64,000 nucleotides of DNA, from positions 4,216,001-4,280,000 of the forward strand of contig NC_015663.1 in assembly GCF_000215745.1 (NCBI RefSeq). The letters are read 5' to 3'. Numbering within the stretch: the first letter of the stretch is position 1; every line of letters begins with the position of its first letter. The translations under genes were made by a program, and so were the position numbers. This stretch comes from Klebsiella aerogenes KCTC 2190. GTDB lineage: Bacteria > Pseudomonadota > Gammaproteobacteria > Enterobacterales > Enterobacteriaceae. Shown here piece after piece: positions 17,597 through 25,879 of this stretch. The notes under the pieces were generated by a model, which was not told the origin of the DNA, searched no databases, and saw only the letters and a list, made by a program, of their open reading frames with translations.

Positions 17597-18010
17597 ATGA
17601 TCAAATTCGAAATTATCCATCCACAACTGCTGGCTGCTCTGGCGTGCTGCGGCCATAAATCACAAATTCTCATCGCGGATAGCAATTTTGCCTGTCGCGT
17701 TAATGCCAATGCCGATGCCACGTTGATTCAGCTCAACCTCGCGCCAGGCATGGTACCGGCAACTTATATCGTCGAAAAACTGCTTACCTGCGTTAATGTC
17801 GAACACGCGACGCTGATGGCATCACCAGCGGAATTCACTAACACCATCGCCAGTGAATACCGGGAGCTTCTACCGACAAACTGCCCGCTTGATTATGTCG
17901 AACGCGAAGCTTTCTACGCAAAATCCCGGCTGCCGTTGACCCAACTGGTCATCGCTTCCGGCGAACAGCGTCGTTTTGCCAACCTACTACTCACCGTGGC
18001 TCCGGCCTAA
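17597..18010 (+). CDS. RbsD/FucU-family sugar mutarotase-like protein
   Basis: A 137-aa protein of the RbsD/FucU fold. Proteins of this family interconvert pyranose and furanose forms (RbsD) or anomers (FucU). The conserved N-terminal block is present: HPQLLAALACCGHKSQILIADSNFA, with the family histidine (H20) and aspartate (D28). The C-terminal conserved region includes EREAFYAKSR and a VIASGE motif. It follows the SDR by 45 bases on the same strand. A mutarotase next to a sugar dehydrogenase and a transporter is consistent with a catabolic module for an L-fucose- or ribose-like sugar. Confidence 0.87.
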   Translation: MIKFEIIHPQLLAALACCGHKSQILIADSNFACRVNANADATLIQLNLAPGMVPATYIVEKLLTCVNVEHATLMASPAEFTNTIASEYRELLPTNCPLDYVEREAFYAKSRLPLTQLVIASGEQRRFANLLLTVAPA

Positions 18011-18134
18011 TCGTCATACCCGCCGCCGATAAAACCGGCGGCGCGATCCTCAATGCTGGTATCTGGTCAAAAGACAATTTAGCCACTACACTCCCTGCAT
18101 CCATCAACCTACTGAAAAAATAAGGAGGATCCCC

Positions 18135-18218
18135 ATGCTGTACTGTGAACTGTTTAATGTTTCACATACATTTGGCGATCGCACCAGCTCAAGCGTTATC
18201 GGTATCGTGCTGCGATAA
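18135..18218 (+). CDS. Candidate 27-aa leader peptide upstream of the ABC-F gene
   Basis: ATG at 18135 follows a perfect AAGGAGG ribosome site at the right distance. The 27-codon frame (MLYCELFNVSHTFGDRT...) ends with TAA at 18218. Its 3' half lies in the left arm and loop of a strong hairpin, so ribosome position on it could change downstream folding. No relative is recognised. A leader-peptide role is inference from ribosome site and structure. Confidence 0.5.
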   Translation: MLYCELFNVSHTFGDRTSSSVIGIVLR

Positions 18219-18316
18219 CTTTAGCTTGAGCGAAGAAGCCAACGACTAAATCCCTTCCTCGGGCTTACCGGGTTATCGTCAGCGATGTTTGACGAGGCAT
18301 TCTCATGCCTGTAACT
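18187..18316 (+). promoter_or_regulatory. Structured leader of the ABC-F gene (possible attenuator)
   Basis: Three inverted repeats occur in the RNA between the small peptide and the ABC-F start. First, GCTCAAGC plus TTATCG pair with CGATAA plus GCTTGAGC (about 18187-18234), covering the small ORF end. Second, CCTCG (from about 18256) or CGTCA (from about 18277) can pair with CGAGG or TGACG near 18290-18297. Third, AGGCAT/ATGCCT closes a four-base loop at about 18295-18310. A second tiny frame (ATG 18305, six codons, stop 18323-18325) has a GAGG site and ends 7 bases before the ABC-F ATG. This resembles translational attenuators of antibiotic-resistance ABC-F genes. Confidence 0.5.
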
Positions 18317-18332
18317 CTTGAGTAAGTTCACA

Positions 18333-20048
18333 ATGAGCACACTTTTAAGCGCACAATCTCTCCACGTTGATACGGCCTTTGGCCCACTTTTCAACGACCT
18401 CTCCTTTACCCTGAAAAAAGGCGATCGCATTGGCCTGATTGGCTATAACGGTTGCGGGAAAAGCACGCTATTGCAGGTGCTGGACGGCACTCTCACGCCG
18501 AATTCTGGCAGCGTATCGCGGGCTAATCACTGCCTGCTGGCGCGCGTGGAACAACATCTGCCTGACGCCCTACTCAGCCAACCGCTATTGCAGGTGGTAC
18601 TGGAAAAACTGGCGCCTGGCGAACGGGATTCGCTGCGCTGGCAAGCGGAGCGACTGCTCGCTGAAATGGGTTTTACCGTTCAACAGACCCAACAGCAAGC
18701 CGCCACCCTGAGCGGCGGACAACATACTCGTCTGTTGCTCGCCCGCGCGTTGATCCAACGACCCGATTTGCTGTTGCTGGATGAGCCAGGCAACCATCTT
18801 GATCTGCCGACCCTGCTGTGGCTGGAAAGCTTCTTGCAAACCTGGCAGGGGAGCTTCGTGGTGGTGTCGCACGATAACCTCTTACTGGATGCTGTAACTA
18901 ATACCAGTTGGATTTTACGTGATAACACGCTGCACGCTTTCTCACTACCCTGCAGCGCCGCCCGTCAGGCGCTGCAGGAGCAAGATGCAAGCGATGCTCT
19001 GCGCCACAAAGCGGAACAAAAGGAGATCGACCGCGTCGCTGCCAGCGCCAAACGGCTGGCCATCTGGGGTCGGGTTTACGATAACGAAGATCTGGCGCGT
19101 AAAGCCAAGCAGATGGAAAAGCAGGTTTCACGCCTGAAGGATAGCCAGACGGAACTCACCGCCGGCACGCCGTGGCGTCTTGAGGTGCATGGCGACGCCG
19201 TTCGCGCCGACCGTCTGCTGGAGATGGAAAATCTCCCCGTGCCGCCGGCGCCCGGTCTCCCCGCCCTGTTCACCACCGGTCTGGCGCGGCTGCAAAGCGG
19301 CGACCGGGTAGCGATAATGGGGCGCAACGGCGGTGGGAAATCGTCGCTGCTGCGCCTGTTATGGCGACAAATGCAGCAACCGGCTAGCGAAGCCGGGCTG
19401 CGTTTACATCCTCGACTACATCCGGGTTATTACGATCAAACCCTGCATCAACTGGCGGATGAGGCCAGCCTGCTGGAGGCGCTGGAGCCCTTTGAGCCTT
19501 CGCCGGAAACGCGCAAGCGGGCGCTGATTTCCGCCGGCTTCGGCTGGGCGCGACACGGGCAGAAGGTCAGCACCCTCAGCGGCGGCGAACGTTCACGGCT
19601 GCTGTTTGTCGGCCTGTCGCTGGCGAGCTATAGCCTGCTGCTGCTCGATGAACCCACCAACCATCTGGATATGGAGGGAAAAGAGGCGCTGGCGGCGACG
19701 TTGCGGGAGTATCCCGGGGGCCTGCTACTGGTTAGCCACGATCGACAGCTCATCAGCCAGAGCTGTAACCGCTTCTGGTTAATTGATGAAAACGGGTTAA
19801 GCGAGTGGCACGACGTCGACGAGGTGTACGCCCGTCTGCGCGGCAACGAGCGCCTTCAAAGCCCGGCGACGCAAACGCCGCCGCAGGCGCCGCCCGTCGA
19901 CGACCTGCAAGAGGATTTGCTGGAACGTCTGGTGATGCTGGAACAGCTATTGGCGGACGATCTGCAGCGTAAGCCGAAGCATCAGAAGCCGCAGCTACAG
20001 GCGCTGTGGCGTCAGGAGATTGAGGAGATAAATACCCATCTGAGTTAA
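18333..20048 (+). CDS. ABC-F family ATPase
   Basis: A 571-aa protein with two ABC ATPase domains and no membrane segments, hence ABC-F type. Walker A motifs are GYNGCGKST (domain 1) and GRNGGGKSS (domain 2); signature sequences LSGGQ and LSGGE and Walker B regions LLLLDEPGNHLD and LLLLDEPTNHLD are clear. A linker rich in charged residues (about 210-285) follows domain 1, and a short C-terminal charged tail is present. ABC-F proteins act on the ribosome as translation factors, some giving antibiotic resistance. It is not one of the four E. coli core types (EttA, Uup, YheS, YbiT) as far as I can tell. Start ATG 18333; the ribosome site is weak, consistent with coupling to the leader. Confidence 0.9.
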   Translation: MSTLLSAQSLHVDTAFGPLFNDLSFTLKKGDRIGLIGYNGCGKSTLLQVLDGTLTPNSGSVSRANHCLLARVEQHLPDALLSQPLLQVVLEKLAPGERDSLRWQAERLLAEMGFTVQQTQQQAATLSGGQHTRLLLARALIQRPDLLLLDEPGNHLDLPTLLWLESFLQTWQGSFVVVSHDNLLLDAVTNTSWILRDNTLHAFSLPCSAARQALQEQDASDALRHKAEQKEIDRVAASAKRLAIWGRVYDNEDLARKAKQMEKQVSRLKDSQTELTAGTPWRLEVHGDAVRADRLLEMENLPVPPAPGLPALFTTGLARLQSGDRVAIMGRNGGGKSSLLRLLWRQMQQPASEAGLRLHPRLHPGYYDQTLHQLADEASLLEALEPFEPSPETRKRALISAGFGWARHGQKVSTLSGGERSRLLFVGLSLASYSLLLLDEPTNHLDMEGKEALAATLREYPGGLLLVSHDRQLISQSCNRFWLIDENGLSEWHDVDEVYARLRGNERLQSPATQTPPQAPPVDDLQEDLLERLVMLEQLLADDLQRKPKHQKPQLQALWRQEIEEINTHLS

Positions 20049-20093
20049 ATGCCTATGCCACCGGAGCGTCAGCGCCCCGGTGGCTTAACAGCT

Positions 20094-21035
20094 TTAGCGG
20101 CGGGTAAACTGCTGCTCAAGCATGGTCTTCCCCCATTGATCGCCCTGCCACTCTTTACTCAGCGTAAACCCAAAGGATTCATATAATTTACGCGCCGCCT
20201 GCAAGCCGCTAAACGTCCATAGCTGAACCGCATCGAAGCGCTGATTATCACAAAAGTTGATAGCTTCAGTCAGCAAGCGGCGCCCCACGCCGCTGCCCCG
20301 ACAGCCATCGCCGAGAATAAACCAACGTAGATGCGCTTCATTATTCCCGAGGTCTTCGCCATCAATGGCGACAGAGCCGACGATGACGCCATTTTTGACC
20401 GCCAGCCAAATCTGGTTACGTTGATTGTTCAGCCTGCCAGAAAATTCAGCCAGACCGCTGGCGACTTTACCTTCAAAAAAATGCCCGAAGCCGTAATGAC
20501 GGGCGTAATACTCACCGTGCATTTGCGCAATGCGGCCAATCATTCCCGGCTGATAGCCGGTAACTATCGTGATGTCGTTTGGTCTGCTCGTGACCGGCTG
20601 CTGACGACAGCGCTCAAGCGCCCACGAATAGGCCGTCAACCCCTCGGCAACGATCTGCTGCTGTGCGCTATCCAAATGCGCCAGCGCCTCAATCACCCGC
20701 ATGGCGCCGTACTCATGAATGCGGGCGACCGTCGCCTGCCCTTTGGTTGTCAATGAGAGTTGTTTAAAACGCCCGTCATCACCACAACCATTTTCCTCTA
20801 TCTCGTTAGCGGTCTGCAGGCGCGATAACATTCGGCTGACGCTCGATTTGTCCAGCCCCAATACCTGCACCAGTTGCGCGGCGGTCATCGCGCCATGAGT
20901 AGAAATCTCCAGCAGCGCATGCACCGCTGAAGGTGAATAGTCGGTCGCCGCCAGCGTGCTGTTCATAAAGCCGAGCTCGCGCACCATCAATCGTGATGCG
21001 GAACGAATTTGATTGATAAGTAAAGTGTCAGGCAT
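20094..21035 (-). CDS. MarR-type regulator fused to a GNAT acetyltransferase
   Basis: A bifunctional 313-aa protein. Residues ~1-140 form a MarR winged helix-turn-helix (MTAAQLVQVLGLDKSSVSRMLSRLQTANEIE), and residues ~150-313 form a GNAT N-acetyltransferase domain with the acetyl-CoA loop pattern GDGCRGSGVGRRLL. The ATG at 21035 gives the family N-terminus (MPDTLLINQIRSASR); an upstream ATG at 21104 adds unrelated residues. Such fusions are widespread but little studied; the acetyl acceptor is unknown. It is convergent with the ABC-F gene, and the 46-base gap between them contains a GCCACCGG/CCGGTGGC inverted repeat that may terminate both. Confidence 0.88.
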   Translation of the reverse strand: MPDTLLINQIRSASRLMVRELGFMNSTLAATDYSPSAVHALLEISTHGAMTAAQLVQVLGLDKSSVSRMLSRLQTANEIEENGCGDDGRFKQLSLTTKGQATVARIHEYGAMRVIEALAHLDSAQQQIVAEGLTAYSWALERCRQQPVTSRPNDITIVTGYQPGMIGRIAQMHGEYYARHYGFGHFFEGKVASGLAEFSGRLNNQRNQIWLAVKNGVIVGSVAIDGEDLGNNEAHLRWFILGDGCRGSGVGRRLLTEAINFCDNQRFDAVQLWTFSGLQAARKLYESFGFTLSKEWQGDQWGKTMLEQQFTRR

Positions 21036-21285
21036 GGTAATATCCGCGAAAGGTAGTTGCATAATACAACCATTATCAACACGCTCTGTCAATGGCCCTG
21101 GCATACTCCGCTCCTTTCGGGTTGCGCCCCCTAAAATTGGTATAAACGGATGAATATTGTGCCAAATATGCGGTAAATCCCCCCATTCCCAACCATACCG
21201 CTTGTAATTAGCGACATAAGATCTAATCCTTAATGAGTATTATTTTCGCTGTTAGCACCTTCGTATCATTAACAAGGAGAAACGC

Positions 21286-22296
21286 ATGAAAGCTGCTGTA
21301 GTCACCCACGACCACCAGATTGATGTAACCGATAAAAAGTTACGCCCGCTGGAGCATGGCGAAGCGCTGCTGAAAATGGAATGCTGCGGGGTCTGCCACA
21401 CTGACCTGCACGTGAAAAACGGCGATTTCGGCGATAAAACCGGCGTCATTCTCGGCCATGAGGGCATCGGCATCGTGGAAAAAGTCGGCCCTGGCGTGAC
21501 GTCGCTGAAGCCGGGCGATCGCGCCAGTGTGGCGTGGTTCTTTGAAGGTTGCGGCCACTGCGAATACTGTAACAGCGGCAACGAAACCCTGTGCCGCTCG
21601 GTGAAAAATGCCGGTTATACCGTCGATGGCGGGATGGCCGAAGAGTGTATCGTCACCGCCGATTACGCGGTCAAAGTGCCGGATGGACTGGATTCCGCCG
21701 CCGCCAGCAGCATCACCTGCGCCGGCGTCACCACCTATAAAGCGGTGAAGGTCTCACACATCAAGCCCGGCCAGTGGATTGCCATTTATGGCCTCGGCGG
21801 CCTGGGTAACCTGGCGCTGCAATATGCCAAAAACGTCTTTAATGCCAAAGTGATCGCCGTTGACGTCAACGACGGGCAGCTGGAGCTTGCCGCCTCGATG
21901 GGCGCCGACCTGACGGTAAATTCCCGCAACGAAGACGCCGCCAAAATCATTCAGGAGAAAACCGGCGGCGCCCACGCGGCCGTGGTTACCGCCGTTGCTA
22001 AAGCGGCATTTAACTCTGCCGTGGATGCGGTTCGCGCCGGCGGCCGCGTCGTCGCCGTTGGCCTACCGCCGGAAGCCATGAGCCTCGATATTCCTCGTCT
22101 GGTGCTGGACGGGATTGAAGTAGTAGGTTCGCTGGTAGGTACCCGTCAGGATCTGATTGAAGCCTTCCAGTTTGCCGCCGAAGGCAAAGTGGTGCCGAAA
22201 GTCACTCTGCGCCCGCTCGGCGATATCAACGCCATCTTTAAGGAGATGGAACAGGGTCAAATCCGCGGCCGTATGGTTATCGATTTCCGCCGTTAA
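21286..22296 (+). CDS. adhP: Propanol-preferring zinc alcohol dehydrogenase
   Basis: AdhP, a cytoplasmic zinc- and NAD-dependent alcohol dehydrogenase active on ethanol and propanol. The 336-aa product is close to E. coli AdhP over its whole length. Catalytic zinc ligands are in CGVCHTDLH and GHEGIG; the structural zinc site is [15 protein letters not shown]; the NAD-binding GLGGLGN motif is present. AAGGAG lies before the ATG. In E. coli adhP lies beside maeA; here about 7 kb containing the sugar module, ABC-F and MarR-GNAT genes has been placed between them. Confidence 0.96.
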   Translation: MKAAVVTHDHQIDVTDKKLRPLEHGEALLKMECCGVCHTDLHVKNGDFGDKTGVILGHEGIGIVEKVGPGVTSLKPGDRASVAWFFEGCGHCEYCNSGNETLCRSVKNAGYTVDGGMAEECIVTADYAVKVPDGLDSAAASSITCAGVTTYKAVKVSHIKPGQWIAIYGLGGLGNLALQYAKNVFNAKVIAVDVNDGQLELAASMGADLTVNSRNEDAAKIIQEKTGGAHAAVVTAVAKAAFNSAVDAVRAGGRVVAVGLPPEAMSLDIPRLVLDGIEVVGSLVGTRQDLIEAFQFAAEGKVVPKVTLRPLGDINAIFKEMEQGQIRGRMVIDFRR

Positions 22297-22333
22297 TTCT
22301 GCCTGACTATGCCAGACGAAAGAGCCTAATCTG

Positions 22334-22364
22334 CTGACTATTCCCGCATGATGGGAATAGTCAG
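22334..22364 (+). terminator. Perfect 12-bp hairpin after adhP
   Basis: CTGACTATTCCC, loop GCATGAT, GGGAATAGTCAG: a perfect stem 37 bases beyond the adhP stop. Only ATTTCG follows, so it is an incomplete terminator or an mRNA-stabilising hairpin. Confidence 0.6.
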
Positions 22365-22454
22365 ATTTCGCAAATGCTTAGCGCAAATCGTTGGTTCCTT
22401 TGTATTCCGTCGCGCCTGATGATGGCAAGACAATAGATAACAAAGGAATTCACC

Positions 22455-24077
22455 ATGCAAAATCGCTTTCGCCTGCCTACGCTTGCCGCCCTTTTTATCG
22501 CAGGCGCATTTTCAGTTTCGGCCGCCCAAACGCCGATCAAAGGCGGCACCTTAATTTATCTGGAACAACAGCCGCACACCAATCTCTATCCGCCAGCCGG
22601 CGGTTTTTACCCTAACGGCGGGATCCTCAATCAGATAACAGACAAGCTAACCTGGCAAAACCCGGAAACGCTAGCTATCGAGCCGTGGATCGCCGAAAGC
22701 TGGAGTAGCAACGACGAGAAGACCGAATATACCTTTAAGCTGCGGCCTGGCGTCACCTTCTCTGACGGTACCCCACTCGATGCCAATGCGGTCGCAAAGA
22801 ACTTTGATACCTACGGTCTGGGCAATAAAGCACTGCGTCTACCGGTTTCCGAAGTGATCAACAATTACGATCGTAGTGAAGTCATCGATCCGTTGACCGT
22901 CAAATTCTACTTCAAAAAGCCCTCCCCGGGATTCCTGCAAGGTACCGCGACAATTGGCTCCGGGCTGGTTTCCCTCAGCACTCTGGCGCGGAGCTTTGAG
23001 GCGCTGGGCGATGCCCGCCATATCATCGGTTCCGGCCCCTTTACGGTAAAAGATGAAAAACCCGGACGCGAATTAACGCTGGTGGCGCGGAAAGATTATC
23101 AATGGGGGCCGAAAAATCTTGCTCAGCAAGGCCCGGCGAACCTCGACGGCATTACCTATATCGTCACGCCGGAAGATAGCGTACGTATTGGCGCGCTACT
23201 GGCGGGACAGGCCGGGTTTATTCGCCAGGTGCAGGCCTATGATGAAAAACAGGCAACCGACCAGGGCTTTAATATTTACGCCGCGCCGACGCGCGGCGTT
23301 AACGATAGCCTGAGCTTCCGTCCGGATAACCCGCTGGTTGCCGACCAGCGGGTACGCCAGGCGCTACTGCATGCTACCAACGCCAAACAGGTTGTTGAGA
23401 CCCTTTTCTCGCCAAACTATCCGCAGGCAAGTTCCGTTATCGCCCGCACCGCGGCGGGATACGTCGATTTAAGCGACAAACTGGCCTTCGATCAGCAGAA
23501 AGCCAAACAGCTGCTGGATGAGGCGGGCTGGACCCCAGGCGCGGATGGTATCCGACAAAAAGCGGGACAGCGGCTGGCGCTCACGGTCTATGAATCCCTG
23601 CCGCAGCCGCAGAACAAAGAGGTGCTACAGCTGGTTGCGCAGCAGTGGCGTCAGGTTGGCGTGGCCTTAAGCGTGAAAGCCGGCGACGCCGGAAGCCGGG
23701 TACTGGATAATCTCGACCCGCTGAAAACGCCATTAACCGTCTCTGAAGTCGGCCGCGCCGACCCGGATGTGGTGAAGAGTATGTTCTTCCCGGCTAATCG
23801 CGATGCCTTGCTGCAACAGGGCGGTTCGAGCGACAAAGTAAAATCCTTCCGTGACGATAAGCTCAACGCCCTGTTAACCGCAATCTCTGCCGAAGTGGAT
23901 GGGCAAAAGCGTCTGCAGCTAACTGGCGATGCACAGCGTTACCTACTGGATAACGCCTACGTTATTCCCATCTTTGAAGAACCGCAGGTCTTTGCCGGCG
24001 CGTCATGGGTAAAAGGCGTACGTTTTGAAGCCGTGGGACGTCCGTCGTTTTACGGCGTATGGCTGGATAAACACTAA
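22455..24077 (+). CDS. ABC transporter substrate-binding protein, family 5 (KPN_01854 type)
   Basis: A 540-aa periplasmic binding protein of the DppA/OppA/NikA family with a Sec signal peptide (cut near SVSA/A at ~residue 24). Family blocks are GGTLIYLEQQPHTNLYP, the LEPWIAESW-type segment (AIEPWIAESWSSNDEKTEYTFKLRPGVTFSDGTP) and the C-terminal YVIPIFEEPQVFA. It begins an operon with two permeases, a dual ATPase, a luciferase-like monooxygenase and a CMD-domain protein. I recognise this as the subfamily named for K. pneumoniae KPN_01854. Ligand unknown; the presence of a flavin monooxygenase argues against ordinary peptides. Confidence 0.88.
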   Translation: MQNRFRLPTLAALFIAGAFSVSAAQTPIKGGTLIYLEQQPHTNLYPPAGGFYPNGGILNQITDKLTWQNPETLAIEPWIAESWSSNDEKTEYTFKLRPGVTFSDGTPLDANAVAKNFDTYGLGNKALRLPVSEVINNYDRSEVIDPLTVKFYFKKPSPGFLQGTATIGSGLVSLSTLARSFEALGDARHIIGSGPFTVKDEKPGRELTLVARKDYQWGPKNLAQQGPANLDGITYIVTPEDSVRIGALLAGQAGFIRQVQAYDEKQATDQGFNIYAAPTRGVNDSLSFRPDNPLVADQRVRQALLHATNAKQVVETLFSPNYPQASSVIARTAAGYVDLSDKLAFDQQKAKQLLDEAGWTPGADGIRQKAGQRLALTVYESLPQPQNKEVLQLVAQQWRQVGVALSVKAGDAGSRVLDNLDPLKTPLTVSEVGRADPDVVKSMFFPANRDALLQQGGSSDKVKSFRDDKLNALLTAISAEVDGQKRLQLTGDAQRYLLDNAYVIPIFEEPQVFAGASWVKGVRFEAVGRPSFYGVWLDKH

Positions 24078-24086
24078 GGGGGCGCC

Positions 24087-25031
24087 ATGAGCCACTATCT
24101 TTGGCGACGGTTGGGACAAGGCGTGCTGGTGCTGTGGGCGGCCTTCACCCTGACCTTTTTTCTGCTGCAGGTACTGCCCGGCGACGCGATTTTGATTAAG
24201 TTTCAGAACCCCGATCTGGGGCTGAGCCCGCAACAGATCGCCGAAATGCGTGTGGTCTACGGTGCTGACAGCCCGCTGTGGCAGCAATATTTCCACACCT
24301 TATTGGCCATGCTGCAGGGGGATTTCGGCTATTCACTGCAGGCTGGACTGCCTGTTAGCTCCCTGATTGCCAGCAATTTACCCGACACGCTGGCGCTGGC
24401 GTTGCCGGCTTTTGCGCTGGCGGTTCTGCTGGCCTTTGCGATCGCTATCGCTTCGCGTTTGCCGGGGCTACGCAGTATCAGCAATCTGCTACAGTCGCTG
24501 CCGGTGCTGTTTATTTCACTGCCGACCTTTTGGCTCGGCATCGCCTTAATCCAGATCTTTTCATTCCAATTGCACTGGGTCCCGGTTATCAATCCCGGAC
24601 CTCTGCAAGGCCTGGTGCTGCCGGTTATCGCGGTGGCGATACCGATTTCCGCGCCGCTGGCGCAAATTCTGTTACGCACCATGGATCACATCGCCGCACA
24701 ACCCTTCGTCGCCGTTGCTCGCGCCAAGGGAATGAGCGAACCACGGGTGTTATGGCGGCATGTCACCGGCAATGCTCTGTTACCGACATTAAACATTGCC
24801 GGCCTGCTGTTGGGAGAACTGATCGCCGGGGCCTTAATTACCGAAACCGTTTTTGGCCGCAGCGGGCTCGGCCAACTGACGCAGCAGGCGGTGAATAATC
24901 AGGATATTGCCATTCTTCAGGCCGTGGTGATGATTTCAGCGCTGGGCTTCGTCGTCATCAATCTGCTGGTCGATCTGCTGATGCCGATGCTCGACCCGCG
25001 CTTAAAACCCCTGCGCGGAGGTGCGCTATGA
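24087..25031 (+). CDS. ABC transporter permease, DppB type
   Basis: First inner-membrane permease of the operon, 314 aa with six predicted membrane helices. The start (MSHYLWRRLGQGVLVLWAAFTLTFFLLQVLPGDA) is the typical DppB/NikB N-terminus, and the EAA loop lies around RAKGMSEPRVLWRHVTGNALLP. It follows the binding-protein gene by 9 bases and overlaps the next permease start by four bases (ATGA). It would form the channel with the second permease. Confidence 0.93.
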   Translation: MSHYLWRRLGQGVLVLWAAFTLTFFLLQVLPGDAILIKFQNPDLGLSPQQIAEMRVVYGADSPLWQQYFHTLLAMLQGDFGYSLQAGLPVSSLIASNLPDTLALALPAFALAVLLAFAIAIASRLPGLRSISNLLQSLPVLFISLPTFWLGIALIQIFSFQLHWVPVINPGPLQGLVLPVIAVAIPISAPLAQILLRTMDHIAAQPFVAVARAKGMSEPRVLWRHVTGNALLPTLNIAGLLLGELIAGALITETVFGRSGLGQLTQQAVNNQDIAILQAVVMISALGFVVINLLVDLLMPMLDPRLKPLRGGAL

Positions 25032-25879
25032 GTCTGGTCGATTACGCCTCGGCGGTGCGACGCCGTCCGGTCAACTGGCGCCGTTTTTCCTTGCAGCCGG
25101 GGCTGTGGCTGGCATGGTTGGTAATGACGGTTGCGGTGCTAATGGCTTTCGCGCCGCAATGGTTCACCGAGTTTAATCCACTCGACGGCATCGCTGGCGC
25201 CCAACGTCTGGCGCCGCAGGCGGGACACTGGTTAGGTACCGACCAACTCGGTCGCGATGTGTGGAGCCGCATCGTCTACGGCGCAGGGCATTCGCTTTCC
25301 GCGGCCCTGGCCGCCGTCGCCATGGGCCTGGTTGTCGGCACGGCGTTGGGCACCGTTGCCGGGGCGCTGGGCGGGCGGGTCGAAGCGGTCGTCATGCGGA
25401 TTGTCGATATTCTGCTGGCGATTCCTTCGCTCCTGCTTTCGCTAACGGTAATCATACTGCTTGGTTTTGGCACTCTGAACGCCGCCATGGCGGTCGGCGT
25501 TGCCGCGATCGCCAGTTTCGCCCGACTGTCGCGCGCCGAAGTCGTGCGCATTCGTCACAGCGACTATGTCGAAGCAGCCTATGGTAGCGGGGGAACCTTT
25601 TTGGCCGTGTTCTGGCGGCATATTCTGCCTAACGCGCTTTCGCCGGTGCTGGCTTTCGCCACCCTTCAATTTGGCCAGGCTATTCTCGCCCTCTCAACCC
25701 TGAGTTTTCTCGGCTACGGCACTCCGCCGCCGGTGCCGGAATGGGGATTACTTATCGCCGAGGGGCGCAACTATCTTTCCACCGCCTGGTGGCTCACCAC
25801 TTTCCCCGGTATCGCGGTCATTGCCGTGGTACTGGCAGCCAATCGTATCAGCCAACAACTCAATAGGGAGCGCCGATGA
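25028..25879 (+). CDS. ABC transporter permease, DppC type
   Basis: Second permease, 283 aa, with a long cytoplasmic N-terminus and about six helices as in DppC/NikC. A typical HWLGTDQLGRDVWSRIVYG block follows the first helix; the EAA motif region is near SDYVEAAYGSGGTFLAVFWRHILPNALSP. Its ends overlap both neighbours by four bases, so translation is coupled in the whole ABC unit. Confidence 0.93.
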   Translation: MSLVDYASAVRRRPVNWRRFSLQPGLWLAWLVMTVAVLMAFAPQWFTEFNPLDGIAGAQRLAPQAGHWLGTDQLGRDVWSRIVYGAGHSLSAALAAVAMGLVVGTALGTVAGALGGRVEAVVMRIVDILLAIPSLLLSLTVIILLGFGTLNAAMAVGVAAIASFARLSRAEVVRIRHSDYVEAAYGSGGTFLAVFWRHILPNALSPVLAFATLQFGQAILALSTLSFLGYGTPPPVPEWGLLIAEGRNYLSTAWWLTTFPGIAVIAVVLAANRISQQLNRERR

